Source: Clostridia bacterium | GTDB taxonomy: Bacteria; Bacillota; Clostridia; Oscillospirales; CAG-272 | Direction: 5' to 3' | Length of the DNA stretch: 37,133 bases | NCBI GenBank assembly: GCA_017631325.1 | Contig: JAGBTM010000047.1 | Coordinates: 1 to 37,133, forward strand | Shown here: piece by piece, positions 7,572 through 15,841 of the stretch | Position numbering within the stretch: the stretch's first letter is position 1 | How the letters are laid out: each line of letters opens with the position of its first letter | The notes under the pieces: model-generated | What the model was told of the DNA's origin: nothing | Database searches by the model: none | What the model saw: the letters and a program-made list of their open reading frames with translations, nothing else | Program-made: the position numbers and the translations under genes

Positions 7572-7901
7572 CTATACGTATATTACTTTGCAAGGGGTAC
7601 CTGTCTTGCGACAGTAATCGATTACGAAATACGTACCTCGAGACTCTCCGTCCCAAAAGGCTATAACCTCGTCTGCGTAGTCGACTATCTGTTTGTTTCT
7701 TACCAGGGGTGCGCCTCTGCCGTATTTGTCGTAGTCGGGACGGAAAACGGTGATTTTTATTCCCGCCGCGCGAGCGTAATTTTCAGCGCAGGTGTCAACA
7801 CCTCTTGCTCCGCCCGAGACTATCTCGTTGCAGCCACATGGCAGGTACAGACCTATATCGTTTACTATTGCATTTCTTGAACCTATTATAGCGATTTTCA
7901 T
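7572..7901 (-). CDS. SLOG/DUF2493-like nucleotide-binding-fold protein
   Basis: A 109-residue Rossmann-like protein. IIGSRNA at residues 5-11 and SGGARGVDTCAE at 29-40 are the glycine-rich motifs of the DUF2493/YspA branch of the SLOG superfamily, related to DprA and LOG lysine-decarboxylase-like proteins. SLOG proteins bind nucleotides or nucleotide-derived ligands; the ligand here is unknown. It lies on the same strand as truB, 174 bases downstream, with a seven-copy tandem repeat between them. No strong Shine-Dalgarno precedes the ATG, so translation may be weak or coupled. A second SLOG gene occurs at 18910. Confidence 0.8.
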   Translation of the reverse strand: MKIAIIGSRNAIVNDIGLYLPCGCNEIVSGGARGVDTCAENYARAAGIKITVFRPDYDKYGRGAPLVRNKQIVDYADEVIAFWDGESRGTYFVIDYCRKTGTPCKVIYV

Positions 7902-7935
7902 ATTTTATTGTTTGTAAGGTTAACTCTTTCTTTTA

Positions 7936-8093
7936 AAATCAAAACTGTCGTATCGGTGACCCGAAACCATCGTATCGGTGACCACGAAACCATCGTATCG
8001 GTGACCCCGAAACCATCGTATCGGTGGCCCCGAAACCATCGTATCGGTGACCCCGAAACTATCGTATGGGTGAAATCAAAACTGTCGTATCGG
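7936..8093. repeat. Seven-copy 22-23-bp tandem array at the truB 3' end
   Basis: TCGTATCGGTGACC-type units begin near 7948, 7970, 7993, 8016, 8039, 8062 and 8085. Inner copies read CGAAACCATCGTATCGGTG with few changes. A 21-base sequence containing AAATCAAAACTGTCGTATCG is identical at both edges (7936-7956 and 8073-8093). The outer copy supplies the last codons and TGA stop of truB. There are no unique spacers, so it is not a CRISPR array. Confidence 0.92.
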
Positions 8094-8969
8094 CTTAATT
8101 GCAAGCCCGTCCAGAAACTCGCGCACCTCTCCTACGGCAAAGAAGCCGTCCTCACGGCAGAGCCTGAAGCGTTCTCCAAGGGATGCAGACATTCCTATTT
8201 TTTTAAGATAAATTTCAACACCCGACGAGGCGAGCCTTGCGAAAAACGGTGGTAAAATTACCCTCTCAAGTCCTTCGAACACTCGTTCGACGGGTAGAAT
8301 TTTAAGCTTTCTTTCCTCTTCGCTCATATTTTCAAGCTCCTCGAGTGTGTACGCGTCGGCAAGTGTAAAACCCGACGCCTCGGTTCTCTCAAGTGCACTC
8401 ATAACTCCGCCGACGCCAAGCTTCGCGCCTATATCGGCACAAAGGGTGCGTATGTAGGTCCCCTTTGAGCAGTGGACGTCGAGCGAGTATTCACGCTCGG
8501 AGAGGCGCTTTGCCGAGATGGAGAAGATTTTGACATCTCGCGCTTCGCGTTCTACGGTAATGCCGTCTCTTGCAAGCTCATAGAGCTTCTTTCCACCTAT
8601 TTTAAGAGCTGAGTACATAGGGGGTGTTTGCCTGTACTCCCCGACGAATGAGGCTATTGCCTCGAGAACGGCGCTTTCGCTCGGTATAAAATTTGAGCTT
8701 GTGAGGGTCGCGCCCGTGACGTCCTCGGTGTCGGTGGTTATACCGAGAAGAAGAGTAGCTCTGTAATGCTTATCGGCTGTGAGCATAAACTCGCTGGCCT
8801 TAACTCCGCGCTCGACGAGCACGGGCAAAACACCGGTTGCCATAGGGTCGAGAGTGCCGGTGTGTCCGGCCTTTTTAATTCCAAGCAGGCGCTTGATTTT
8901 ATTCACCACGGTCTGCGAGCTTATGCCCGTACCCTTATTTACGATAATTAATCCGTCCGTTTTGCTCAC
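8076..8969 (-). CDS. truB: tRNA pseudouridine(55) synthase TruB
   Basis: A 297-residue TruB that converts U55 to pseudouridine in the tRNA T-loop. The catalytic motif GHTGTLDPMATGVLPV carries Asp41. The KxGGKKLYELAR-like segment and the LxxxDIGAKLG/SALERTEAS segments are typical, and a degenerate C-terminal domain follows. The start is uncertain: the in-frame GTG at 8969 overlaps the only good Shine-Dalgarno (GGGAGGTG), no ATG lies upstream in frame, and downstream codons at proper spacing are non-canonical. The stop codon lies inside the tandem repeat at 7936-8093. A good promoter is at 9015-9043. Confidence 0.95.
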   Translation of the reverse strand: MSKTDGLIIVNKGTGISSQTVVNKIKRLLGIKKAGHTGTLDPMATGVLPVLVERGVKASEFMLTADKHYRATLLLGITTDTEDVTGATLTSSNFIPSESAVLEAIASFVGEYRQTPPMYSALKIGGKKLYELARDGITVEREARDVKIFSISAKRLSEREYSLDVHCSKGTYIRTLCADIGAKLGVGGVMSALERTEASGFTLADAYTLEELENMSEEERKLKILPVERVFEGLERVILPPFFARLASSGVEIYLKKIGMSASLGERFRLCREDGFFAVGEVREFLDGLAIKPIRQF

Positions 8970-9014
8970 CTCCCGTATGGCTCGGCTTTGAGTTAAAAAA
9001 TATTTACGTTATAT

Positions 9015-9043
9015 ATTTTAGCACAAAAGGTATAGAATTTCAA
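9015..9043 (-). promoter_or_regulatory. Promoter of truB
   Basis: On the minus strand, TTGAAA (9038-9043) and TAAAAT (9015-9020) are separated by exactly 17 bp, 46 bases before the truB start. Confidence 0.65.
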
Positions 9044-9052
9044 GTAATGCTC

Positions 9053-9079
9053 TTGCAAATAGATAAAAAATGTGATAAA
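9053..9079 (+). promoter_or_regulatory. Possible promoter of the ACT/UPF0210 pair
   Basis: TTGCAA (9053-9058) lies 15 bp before an extended -10 TGATAAAAT (9071-9079). Spacing is short but the TGN extension compensates. A hairpin GGCGGC/GCCGCC (9121-9140) sits in the leader just before the ribosome binding site. Confidence 0.45.
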
Positions 9080-9162
9080 ATATCATATTAGAAACACAAA
9101 AACGTGTATTTTAATCAAACGGCGGCGCTGATTTGCCGCCATAAAACCAAGAGGTGAAAAAA

Positions 9163-9432
9163 ATGAAGGCTGTTGCAACTGTAACGGGCAAGGACAAGGT
9201 CGGTATTATCGCTATGGCGTCTGCGGAGTGCTCAAAGCACGGAGTAAACATAGTTGATATAAGCCAGACCGTTATGAAGGAATATTTTGCTATGATTATG
9301 CTTCTCGAGCTTGACGGTATGAAGGTGGATTTCTCTGCCTTTGCCGACGCTATGAGAGAGGAAGGCAAGAATGCTGGAGTAGATATCAGAGTTATGCACG
9401 AGGATATCTTCAACTCAATGCACAAAATTTAA
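9163..9432 (+). CDS. ACT-domain protein (UPF0237 type)
   Basis: An 89-residue single ACT domain opening MKAVATVTGKDKVGIIA. ACT domains bind amino acids or other small ligands as regulatory modules. The ATG at 9163 is chosen over the in-frame GTG at 9154, which belongs to the GAGGTG ribosome binding site. The UPF0210 gene begins 8 bases downstream. The pairing of these two families is conserved in many Firmicutes, for example the adjacent Streptococcus pneumoniae genes SP0238 and SP0239, suggesting a shared but undefined function. Confidence 0.92.
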   Translation: MKAVATVTGKDKVGIIAMASAECSKHGVNIVDISQTVMKEYFAMIMLLELDGMKVDFSAFADAMREEGKNAGVDIRVMHEDIFNSMHKI

Positions 9433-9440
9433 GGTGAACT

Positions 9441-10799
9441 ATGCTTAATACAAGAGATATTCTCGAAACTATAAGAATGATACGTGACGAAAATCTGGAT
9501 ATCAGAACGGTCACGATGGGTATTTCTCTTTTCGACTGCATATCCGACGACCAGACGAGGCTCGAGGAGAAAATCTACGAAAAGATTACACGCTCGGCAA
9601 AAAATCTTGTAGGCGTTTGCTGTGAGCTTGAGCGCACCTACGGTATTCCTATCGTAAACAAGCGCATATCTGTAACGCCTATTTCGTATATCGGCGCAGG
9701 ACTTTCGCCCGAGGGCTTCGTAAGGCTTGCAAGGACGCTTGACACAGCTGCAAAGGAACTCGGTGTAAACTTTATCGGCGGATATTCAGCGCACGTTCAA
9801 AAGGGCGAGATACTTGGCGCTGTAAATCTCATTGATTCTATACCCGAGGCGCTCTCGGTCACCGAGAGGGTTTGCTCGTCTGTAAACGTTGCTACCACGA
9901 AGGCCGGCATCAATATGAACGCAGTCGGTAAGATGGGCGAGATAATCAAGAAAACGGCACACCTTACGGCAGACCGAGATTCTATCGGTTGTGCAAAGCT
10001 CGTCGTGTTCAGTAATATTCCCGAGGATAATCCCTTTATGGCAGGCGCAGTACACGGTATAGGCGAGCCCGACACGGTAATCAACGTTGGCGTAAGCGGT
10101 CCCGGTGTTGTTGCGGCGGCTATAAAAGAGGCAGGGGACTGCGATTTCTCGGCTCTTGCTGAGACCGTCAAGAGAATTGCCTTTAAAATCACGAGAGTCG
10201 GACAGCTTATAGCGTCCGAGGCGGCAAAGAGACTTGGCACGCCCTACGGTATAGTAGACCTTTCGCTTGCGCCCACTCCGGCAGCCGGCGACTCGGTCGC
10301 AGAGATACTTGAAAATATGGGTCTTGAGAGATGCGGCACTCACGGAACCACCGCGGCTCTTGCGCTTCTTAACGATGCGGTGAAGAAGGGCGGAGTTATG
10401 GCGTCAAATCACGTTGGCGGCCTTTCGGGTGCGTTTATTCCCGTCTCCGAGGACAGAGGAATGATAGAGGCAGCCGAGCTTGGCACTCTTACCCTCGACA
10501 AGCTTGAAGCTATGACCGCGGTTTGCTCGGTGGGTCTTGATATGATTGCCATTCCGGGAGACACCCCGGCCTCTACTATTTCGGGCATTATTGCCGACGA
10601 GATTTCAATAGGCGTTGTAAACAACAAGACGACGGCAGTCAGGATTATACCCGTGGTTGGAAAGACGGTTGGCGAGTCGGCAGAGTTCGGAGGTCTTCTC
10701 GGCTATGCTCCCATAATGCCGGTTAAGAGCGAATCCTGTGAGAGATTTATCGGCCGTGGCGGAAGAATACCTGCGCCTATTCACTCGCTTAAAAACTAA
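9441..10799 (+). CDS. UPF0210/DUF711 family protein
   Basis: A full-length 452-residue UPF0210 protein. Its fold is reported to resemble the pyruvate-formate-lyase/class III RNR barrel, hence 'PFL-like', but the activity is not established. Conserved glycine-rich segments include [10 protein letters not shown] and [20 protein letters not shown], with [19 protein letters not shown] near residue 320. AAGGTG precedes the ATG. It is co-transcribed with the ACT gene, which may act as its ligand-sensing subunit (inference). A terminator follows at 10903. Confidence 0.92.
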   Translation: MLNTRDILETIRMIRDENLDIRTVTMGISLFDCISDDQTRLEEKIYEKITRSAKNLVGVCCELERTYGIPIVNKRISVTPISYIGAGLSPEGFVRLARTLDTAAKELGVNFIGGYSAHVQKGEILGAVNLIDSIPEALSVTERVCSSVNVATTKAGINMNAVGKMGEIIKKTAHLTADRDSIGCAKLVVFSNIPEDNPFMAGAVHGIGEPDTVINVGVSGPGVVAAAIKEAGDCDFSALAETVKRIAFKITRVGQLIASEAAKRLGTPYGIVDLSLAPTPAAGDSVAEILENMGLERCGTHGTTAALALLNDAVKKGGVMASNHVGGLSGAFIPVSEDRGMIEAAELGTLTLDKLEAMTAVCSVGLDMIAIPGDTPASTISGIIADEISIGVVNNKTTAVRIIPVVGKTVGESAEFGGLLGYAPIMPVKSESCERFIGRGGRIPAPIHSLKN

Positions 10800-10902
10800 T
10801 TTTTTAAAAACCAAAAACGGATTTTTCAAGAGAAAATATTCGTCTTAAAATAAAAGAAAAGCCGATTTATGTAAACTAAAATATAAAAAACGGCAAAAAA
10901 AC

Positions 10903-10946
10903 GAAGGAAGCCTCGTGCAAGTTGTGGTATGAGGCTTTCTTTTTTG
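10903..10946 (+). terminator. Intrinsic terminator after the UPF0210 gene
   Basis: GAAGGAAGCCTC pairs with GAGGCTTTCTT, followed by a T run. Confidence 0.8.
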
Positions 10947-11130
10947 CGAATTTTTTGAATTTTAAAGAAGAACTTGATATAAAATAAATCCAAGATAAAA
11001 AATTCTTCCCCAGTATTCAGTATTACGCGTGCGCACACGCGTTTTCGGTCAAAACGACAACAAAAGCGCTTTAAAATTGTGCATTTTGCTACCTGTTTTA
11101 ATAAAAAGGTGAGATAATGAACAAAAACGC

Positions 11131-11159
11131 TTGAATGTCCTTTATTGTTGGGTTAAAAT
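11131..11159 (+). promoter_or_regulatory. Probable promoter of fakA
   Basis: TTGAAT (11131-11136) and TAAAAT (11154-11159) are separated by 17 bp, 81 bases before the start codon. Confidence 0.5.
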
Positions 11160-11240
11160 ATATCCTAGACAAATGGCATCAATGATATTAAATCTTTGGC
11201 GCAGTGAAATAATATCGGTTATAAAAAGAGGCAAAGAAGA

Positions 11241-12884
11241 ATGAGCACAGAATTTATTGACGGCAAGGCGCTACGTAAAATGCTCCTTGGCGGTGTGAAA
11301 AATCTCGCCGAGTCGGAGAGTGTTATAAACGATTTGAACGTTTTCCCTGTTCCCGATGGGGATACGGGTACTAATATGATAAAGACCTTTGAGGGTGGAA
11401 TTATGCAGCTCGCCTCAGACTCTGACGAGGGCGTTGGCGCCTTGATGGAGAGATTTGCAAGAGGCATTCTGCTTGGCGCGAGAGGTAACTCGGGCGTAAT
11501 ACTTTCGCAGATTTTTGCGGGTATCAAGGAGGGGCTTTCCGGTCTTTCGACGGCTGGCGCAAGAGAGCTTGCCTCGGCCTACGTTATGGGAATCAAGAGG
11601 TCCTACTCGGCCGTAGCAAATCCTACTGAGGGAACGATACTGACGGTATTCCGCGAGAGCGCAGAGTACGCCCTAAAAAATCTTAAGGACGGCGATTGCG
11701 TTGAGGACTTTTTCGAGCTTCACACAAAAGAGGCCGTGCGCTCGCTCGAGAGGACACAGGACACACTTCCTGTTTTAAAGGAGGCGGGAGTTGTGGACTC
11801 CGGCGGTGCGGGATATCTTAAAATTGCCGAGGGAATGTATCGCGCGCTGACGGGCGAAATTGACGCTCCGAGCTACGAAATTAAAAAGGACGAAAAGAGC
11901 GCGGAGATAGACTTTGACAGATTTAAAAGCGACACCCCTATGAACAGAGGATACTGCACCGAGTTTCTTCTTCGCCTGACGCGAGCTAAGTGCTCGCCCG
12001 AGGATTTCGAGGTAAGCTCGCTTGTATCCGAGCTTGAAAAAATAGGCGATAGCATAGTTGCCTACAAGGAGGGCGACATCGTCAAAATCCACGTTCATAC
12101 AAAGGAGCCGAACACGGCTCTTGGCCATGCGCTAAATTGGGGTGAGTTTTTGACTGTAAAGATAGAAAACATGGAGCTTGGGCACTCCGAGACCGAGCGA
12201 GTTAAGTCTAAACCAAAGCGCAAATTCTCAACTCTAACGGTGGCTACGGGCGAGGGAATATGCTCGTTGTTTATTGATATGGGAGCCGACTTTATAATCT
12301 CGGGCGGCCAGACCGATAACCCCTCGACCGAGGAGTTTCTTAACGCTTTCGAAAGGTACAGCGCTGAGGATATTCTCGTTTTGCCGAACAATAAGAACGT
12401 TATGCTTGCGGCAAGCACAGCGGCCGAAATGTACGAGGGCGGCAGGGTGCATATTATCCCCACGCACACCTTGATGGAGGGTTACGGTGCGCTGTCGGTT
12501 ATCACTGCCGGAATTGAGGATATTGACGCTCTGGTTGAGAGCGCTACCCGTGCGGCAAAGAGCATTATCGGAGCTGAGGTAACCAGGGCTGTGCGCGACG
12601 TTACGATAGGCGGAAGGAAAATAGAAAAGGGCGATTATATCACGATAAGCGGTGGTGAGATTTGCTCGGTTGCAAAGGACAGAGACGAGGCTCTTCTCAC
12701 TATGCTGGAGGGCGTCGAGGATATGGACGACTATGAGATAATCACGCTTTTTGTCGGCGAGGACGTTGACGACGAGGCGAGAGTTGAGATTACTGACAAA
12801 ATCGAAGACAGATACCCTGAACACGAGGTGGTTGTGTATAAGGGGGGGCAGGCGTTGTACGATTACCTCATAGCCATCGAGTGA
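11241..12884 (+). CDS. fakA: Fatty acid kinase catalytic subunit FakA (YloV, DAK2 domain)
   Basis: A 547-residue protein, matching the ~550 residues of YloV/FakA. The N-terminal DAK2/DhaL-like kinase domain carries NVFPVPDGDTGTNM (Asp39 and Asp41 bind Mg-ATP) and GARGNSGVILSQ. Middle and C-terminal domains follow. FakA phosphorylates fatty acids presented by a DegV-fold FakB; the acyl phosphate then goes to PlsY or, through PlsX, to ACP. plsX, a DegV protein and an ACP lie in the next 4.5 kb, which supports this assignment. The stop TGA lies within the terminal arm of the first palindromic element at 12881. Confidence 0.93.
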   Translation: MSTEFIDGKALRKMLLGGVKNLAESESVINDLNVFPVPDGDTGTNMIKTFEGGIMQLASDSDEGVGALMERFARGILLGARGNSGVILSQIFAGIKEGLSGLSTAGARELASAYVMGIKRSYSAVANPTEGTILTVFRESAEYALKNLKDGDCVEDFFELHTKEAVRSLERTQDTLPVLKEAGVVDSGGAGYLKIAEGMYRALTGEIDAPSYEIKKDEKSAEIDFDRFKSDTPMNRGYCTEFLLRLTRAKCSPEDFEVSSLVSELEKIGDSIVAYKEGDIVKIHVHTKEPNTALGHALNWGEFLTVKIENMELGHSETERVKSKPKRKFSTLTVATGEGICSLFIDMGADFIISGGQTDNPSTEEFLNAFERYSAEDILVLPNNKNVMLAASTAAEMYEGGRVHIIPTHTLMEGYGALSVITAGIEDIDALVESATRAAKSIIGAEVTRAVRDVTIGGRKIEKGDYITISGGEICSVAKDRDEALLTMLEGVEDMDDYEIITLFVGEDVDDEARVEITDKIEDRYPEHEVVVYKGGQALYDYLIAIE

Positions 12885-12971
12885 TTTTTGCGAACTACGT
12901 CAGCTAGGTGCGCTGGCCGTATGCCATATACGGCTGTCGCGCCCCTACCTTCGTATTTCATTAAAAATCAC
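12881..12971 (+). repeat. 91-bp palindromic element, copy A1
   Basis: Terminal arms GTGATTTTT and AAAAATCAC are perfect inverted repeats. A central hairpin CCGTAT-GCCAT-ATACGG lies between, with further pairings such as AGGT/ACCT and CGAA/TTCG. The left arm overlaps the fakA stop codon. It is the first of three tandem copies at a 149-base period. Confidence 0.85.
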
Positions 12972-13029
12972 GTCGGTGTTATTTTTCAAAATAGAAAAAT
13001 GCGTTTTGTGATTTTGATAAAGTGTGAGG

Positions 13030-13120
13030 GTGATTTTTGCGAAGGACGTCAGATGAGTGTTCTGGCTGTATTACATATACGGCTGTCGCGCCCCTACCTT
13101 CGTATTTCATCAAAAATCAC
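13030..13120 (+). repeat. 91-bp palindromic element, copy A2
   Basis: Same arms and length as copy A1. The central hairpin is CTGTAT-TACAT-ATACGG, with a G-T wobble pair. The ~58-base spacer between copies (ending TTTTGATAAAGTGTGAGG) is also repeated. Confidence 0.85.
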
Positions 13121-13178
13121 GTCGGTGTTATTTCTCAAAATTAAAAAATGCGTTTTGTGATTTTGATAAAGTGTGAGG

Positions 13179-13269
13179 GTGATTTTTGCGAAGGATGTCA
13201 GACGGGTGTTCTGGCCGTGTTACATATACGGCTGTCGCGCCCCTACCTTCGTATTTCATTAAAAATCAC
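13179..13269 (+). repeat. 91-bp palindromic element, copy A3
   Basis: Same arms and length. The central hairpin is CCGTGT-TACAT-ATACGG, again with a wobble pair rather than a mismatch. The trailing spacer is absent after this copy. Confidence 0.85.
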
Positions 13270-13313
13270 GTAGTGAGCGAAAACAAGTTAAAAACAAAAA
13301 AGAAAAAATGCTC

Positions 13314-13404
13314 GAAAATTTTGATGCAGTACAAGAGTGGGAACGCGAAGGCTGTATATGGCATACAGCGTGCGTGAACCACCCGAAGTAATGCGCAAAA
13401 TTTC
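13314..13404 (-). repeat. 91-bp palindromic element, copy B1 (inverted)
   Basis: A variant of the family in opposite orientation, ending 6 bases before the plsX ribosome binding site. Its arms are GAAAATTTTG/CAAAATTTC and its central hairpin is CTGTAT-ATGGC-ATACAG. Its complement is highly similar to copy B2 at 15428. Confidence 0.85.
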
Positions 13405-13422
13405 AAAACAAGGAGAGTTCGA

Positions 13423-14394
13423 ATGTATAGAATAGCAATAGACGTTATGGGAAGCGACGCGGGTCCGGCCACAATGGTCAAGGGCGCGGCTCTTGCGCTT
13501 GAAAAGTATAAGGAGCTTTCGCTGCTGCTCGTCGGAGACGAGAAGGAAATTCGCTCGGCAGCAGATGAGTGCGGAATGGATATGACGCGCATCGAGATAA
13601 TGCATGCTGAGGAGGTTGTGACGAACTACGATTCGCCTGCGGCGGCGCTGTTTACGAAAACTCGCTCTTCGCTCGTTCTCTCGCTTTCGGCTCTTGCCGA
13701 GAGGGAGGACCTTGTCGGAATGATAAACGCAGGAAGCACAGGCGCTCTTATAGCCGGTGCTATGAGATATTTACCGCTTGAAACAAGAGTTCGTCCCGCC
13801 CTTGCGGCAACTCTGCCTTCTGAAAAAGGTGGATTTGTGTGCGTGGTTGACACGGGTGCGACTGTTGACTGTAATGCGGAAACGCTTCTTCATTTTGCAA
13901 GGCTTGGCTCTGAGTTTATGAGGAATATGTACAAAATAGACTCGCCAAAAGTGGGACTTCTCTCTAACGGCAAGGAAGAAACGAAGGGCAACAAGGTTGT
14001 CAAGGAAGCGCACGAGCTTCTTCGTCTGGCTGAGGACTTGAATTTCGTCGGTAATATGGAGGGCACTAATGCTCTTTCGGGCGAGTGCGAGGTGCTTGTG
14101 TGCGATGGCTTCGCGGGAAATCAGGTGCTTAAGGTTACCGAGGGAACGGCTAGAAGAATTATCACCGATATAGTCAAAATCGCAAAGCGCGAGGGCAGAG
14201 AAGAGTACATGGAGCTTGTCGGAAGACTTATGGCGATGTACGACTTTAACTCGCTCGGCGGAGGTATCATTCTCGGTGTCAGAAAGCCCGTTATCAAGGC
14301 TCACGGCGCCTCAAATGAAAAATCCGTTATGAATATTTGCGGTATGATTTTGAACCTCGTTGAAAACAAGGAAGCATACTCGGGTATGAAATAA
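13423..14394 (+). CDS. plsX: Phosphate acyltransferase PlsX
   Basis: A 323-residue PlsX, which interconverts acyl-ACP and acyl-phosphate in phospholipid synthesis and acts at the inner membrane face. Typical features are the start YRIAIDVMGSDAGP, the GMINAGSTGALIAGAM segment (family AxSxGNTGA-like), VCDGFAGNQVLK and GGGIILGVRKPVIKAHG. The length is normal. AAGGAG precedes the ATG. It lies between fakA and the DegV gene, consistent with acyl-phosphate metabolism. The 538 bases before it are almost entirely palindromic repeats, so its promoter may lie within or be shaped by them. Confidence 0.96.
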   Translation: MYRIAIDVMGSDAGPATMVKGAALALEKYKELSLLLVGDEKEIRSAADECGMDMTRIEIMHAEEVVTNYDSPAAALFTKTRSSLVLSLSALAEREDLVGMINAGSTGALIAGAMRYLPLETRVRPALAATLPSEKGGFVCVVDTGATVDCNAETLLHFARLGSEFMRNMYKIDSPKVGLLSNGKEETKGNKVVKEAHELLRLAEDLNFVGNMEGTNALSGECEVLVCDGFAGNQVLKVTEGTARRIITDIVKIAKREGREEYMELVGRLMAMYDFNSLGGGIILGVRKPVIKAHGASNEKSVMNICGMILNLVENKEAYSGMK

Positions 14395-14520
14395 TCGAGA
14401 AAAAGTAAACTGATATTTACAAAAAACGCAAAATACATATTTTATACCGAACGGTTTAAAAGTGACTTAAAATAAAAAAGTGTTTTTAAAAAACGCTTCA
14501 AAAAGGAAAAGGAAAAGGAA

Positions 14521-15417
14521 ATGAAAATCAAAATTATGTGTACGTCGACGGGCTGTATAGAGTACGCGCCCGAAAGATACAGAAATCTCGGAATTGATAT
14601 TATACGAGTACATATCTATTTTAAAGGAAAGGAATACCTTGAGGGAATAGACCTCGACCCTGAACAGTTCTACCGTGAGCTTGAGGAGCTCGAGGACCCC
14701 AAGAGCAATCTTCCTAAGACGGGTATCCCAACTCCTCTTGAGATTAAGGAGCATTTTGACAGGGCGATTTCCGAGGGATACGACGAGATTATAGTTTTTG
14801 CCATTTCCTCAGGACTTGGAGGAACGCACAACGGAATTTCGCTTGTTGCCCGTGAATATGAGGACAAGATAAAAATACACGTTATCGACACCAAAATTAC
14901 CACCTTTGGCGAGGGTATGCTTGCTATAAAGGCAAAGGAGCTTGCCGATGCAGGTAAGTCGAGCGAGGAAATACTCAAAGAGGTAAAGTGGGTAATGGAC
15001 CGTCAGATATTTATGGGTATAGATGCGCGTCTTGATTATCTTATCTACAACGGCAGACTTAAGGGCGGTAAGGCATTTATGGGTCAGCTTCTTAAGATTT
15101 GCCCCGTCGTTCACATGAACAAGGATGGTGAGTGCGTGGCGCTTGAGAGCGTCAGAACACCGAAAAAGGCGCTTATGAGAACCTGCGAAATACTCAAGGA
15201 GAAGATAGGCGACAGAGCGCCTGAGGATTATTTGCTCTGGCACGTTTATACGGGCACCTCTTACCTCGACGTGCTAAAGGAAATAGAGGTTAAGTACGAT
15301 ATAAAGACCAATCACGAGGCGGTAATTATGTCTCCCGTGAGCGGAGCGCATAACGGACCGTGGCTTGCGGGATATGGGTATTTTCCCCTTCGGCGTCCCG
15401 ACGAGCCTTTAGAGTAA
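14521..15417 (+). CDS. DegV-family fatty-acid-binding protein (FakB-like)
   Basis: A 298-residue DegV protein. Recognisable segments are CTSTGC at the N terminus, FAISSGLGGTHNG (the fatty-acid carboxylate loop region), DARLDYLIYNGRLKGGKA and SGAHNGPWLAGYGY near the C terminus. DegV/FakB proteins bind a fatty acid and present it to FakA. Some positions differ from typical FakB, such as STGC for the STxD-type start and HNGP for HTGPG, so fatty-acid preference may be unusual. The ribosome binding site is a repeated AAAAGG tract. The stop codon lies in TAAATTTTG, identical to the arm of element B2 that starts ten bases later. Confidence 0.88.
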   Translation: MKIKIMCTSTGCIEYAPERYRNLGIDIIRVHIYFKGKEYLEGIDLDPEQFYRELEELEDPKSNLPKTGIPTPLEIKEHFDRAISEGYDEIIVFAISSGLGGTHNGISLVAREYEDKIKIHVIDTKITTFGEGMLAIKAKELADAGKSSEEILKEVKWVMDRQIFMGIDARLDYLIYNGRLKGGKAFMGQLLKICPVVHMNKDGECVALESVRTPKKALMRTCEILKEKIGDRAPEDYLLWHVYTGTSYLDVLKEIEVKYDIKTNHEAVIMSPVSGAHNGPWLAGYGYFPLRRPDEPLE

Positions 15418-15427
15418 ATTTTGCTGG

Positions 15428-15517
15428 TAAATTTTGCGCATTACTACGGGTAGTTCACGCTCGCTGTATGCCATATACAGCCTTCGCATTTCTACCCTTG
15501 TACTGCATCAAAATTTA
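15428..15517 (+). repeat. ~91-bp palindromic element, copy B2
   Basis: Arms TAAATTTTG/CAAAATTTA, inner arms GGGTAG/CTACCC and the central hairpin CTGTAT-GCCAT-ATACAG. An extra hairpin GCAGCA-TCATTC-TGCTGC follows at 15521-15538. Confidence 0.85.
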
Positions 15518-15610
15518 TAAAGCAGCATCATTCTGCTGCACCAAAATCACGCGTTGGGTGTGTGAAGCTTATGTAAAAACAAAAAATGCTTGTGGATTTT
15601 GAAAAGGTGT

Positions 15611-15682
15611 GAGAGTGGTTTGCGCTCGCTGTATGCCATATACAGCCTTCGCGTTTCTACCCTTGTACTGCATCAAAATTTA
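15611..15682 (+). repeat. Palindromic element, truncated copy B3
   Basis: It has the central hairpin CTGTAT-GCCAT-ATACAG and the right arm, but the left terminal arm is missing. The following GCAGC/GCTGC hairpin (from about 15687) is conserved with copy B2. Confidence 0.8.
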
Positions 15683-15841
15683 CAAAGCAGCACCATTGCG
15701 CTGCACCAAAATCGCGCGTTGGGTGTGACATTTTAAATTTTTAAAAAGACAATACTTTTTATTGAAATCCGTCAGTCGACTGTATGTTGTTATCGCATAA
15801 TTACAGGAGAGAAGCGGTATAACTGCGGGAAGGGTTAATTT

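Larger units (their letters stand above)
10800..11240. other. Intergenic region between the UPF0210 gene and fakA
   Basis: It contains the terminator at 10903-10946 and the fakA promoter at 11131-11159. A five-codon frame at about 11117 (ATG to TGA) has a Shine-Dalgarno-like AGGTGA but is too short to call. Nothing else is seen. Confidence 0.55.
15418..15841. other. Repeat-filled gap between the DegV and GNAT genes
   Basis: It holds elements B2 (15428-15517) and B3 (15611-15682), their repeated flanks (hairpin, then ACCAAAATC(A/G)CGCGTTGGG) and a perfect 10-bp palindrome CAGTCGACTG at 15773-15782. No gene is supported. Confidence 0.6.

Noticed and set aside
7936..8093. CRISPR-like array
   Set aside because: The units are contiguous with no unique spacers and no cas genes nearby; it is a simple tandem repeat.
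11117..11134. Five-codon leader frame before fakA
   Set aside because: A Shine-Dalgarno-like sequence is present, but the frame is too short and overlaps the promoter; no regulatory codons are visible.
12888..13377. Plus-strand open frames in the palindromic elements
   Set aside because: They simply translate the tandem non-coding repeats and share no start or ribosome binding site logic.
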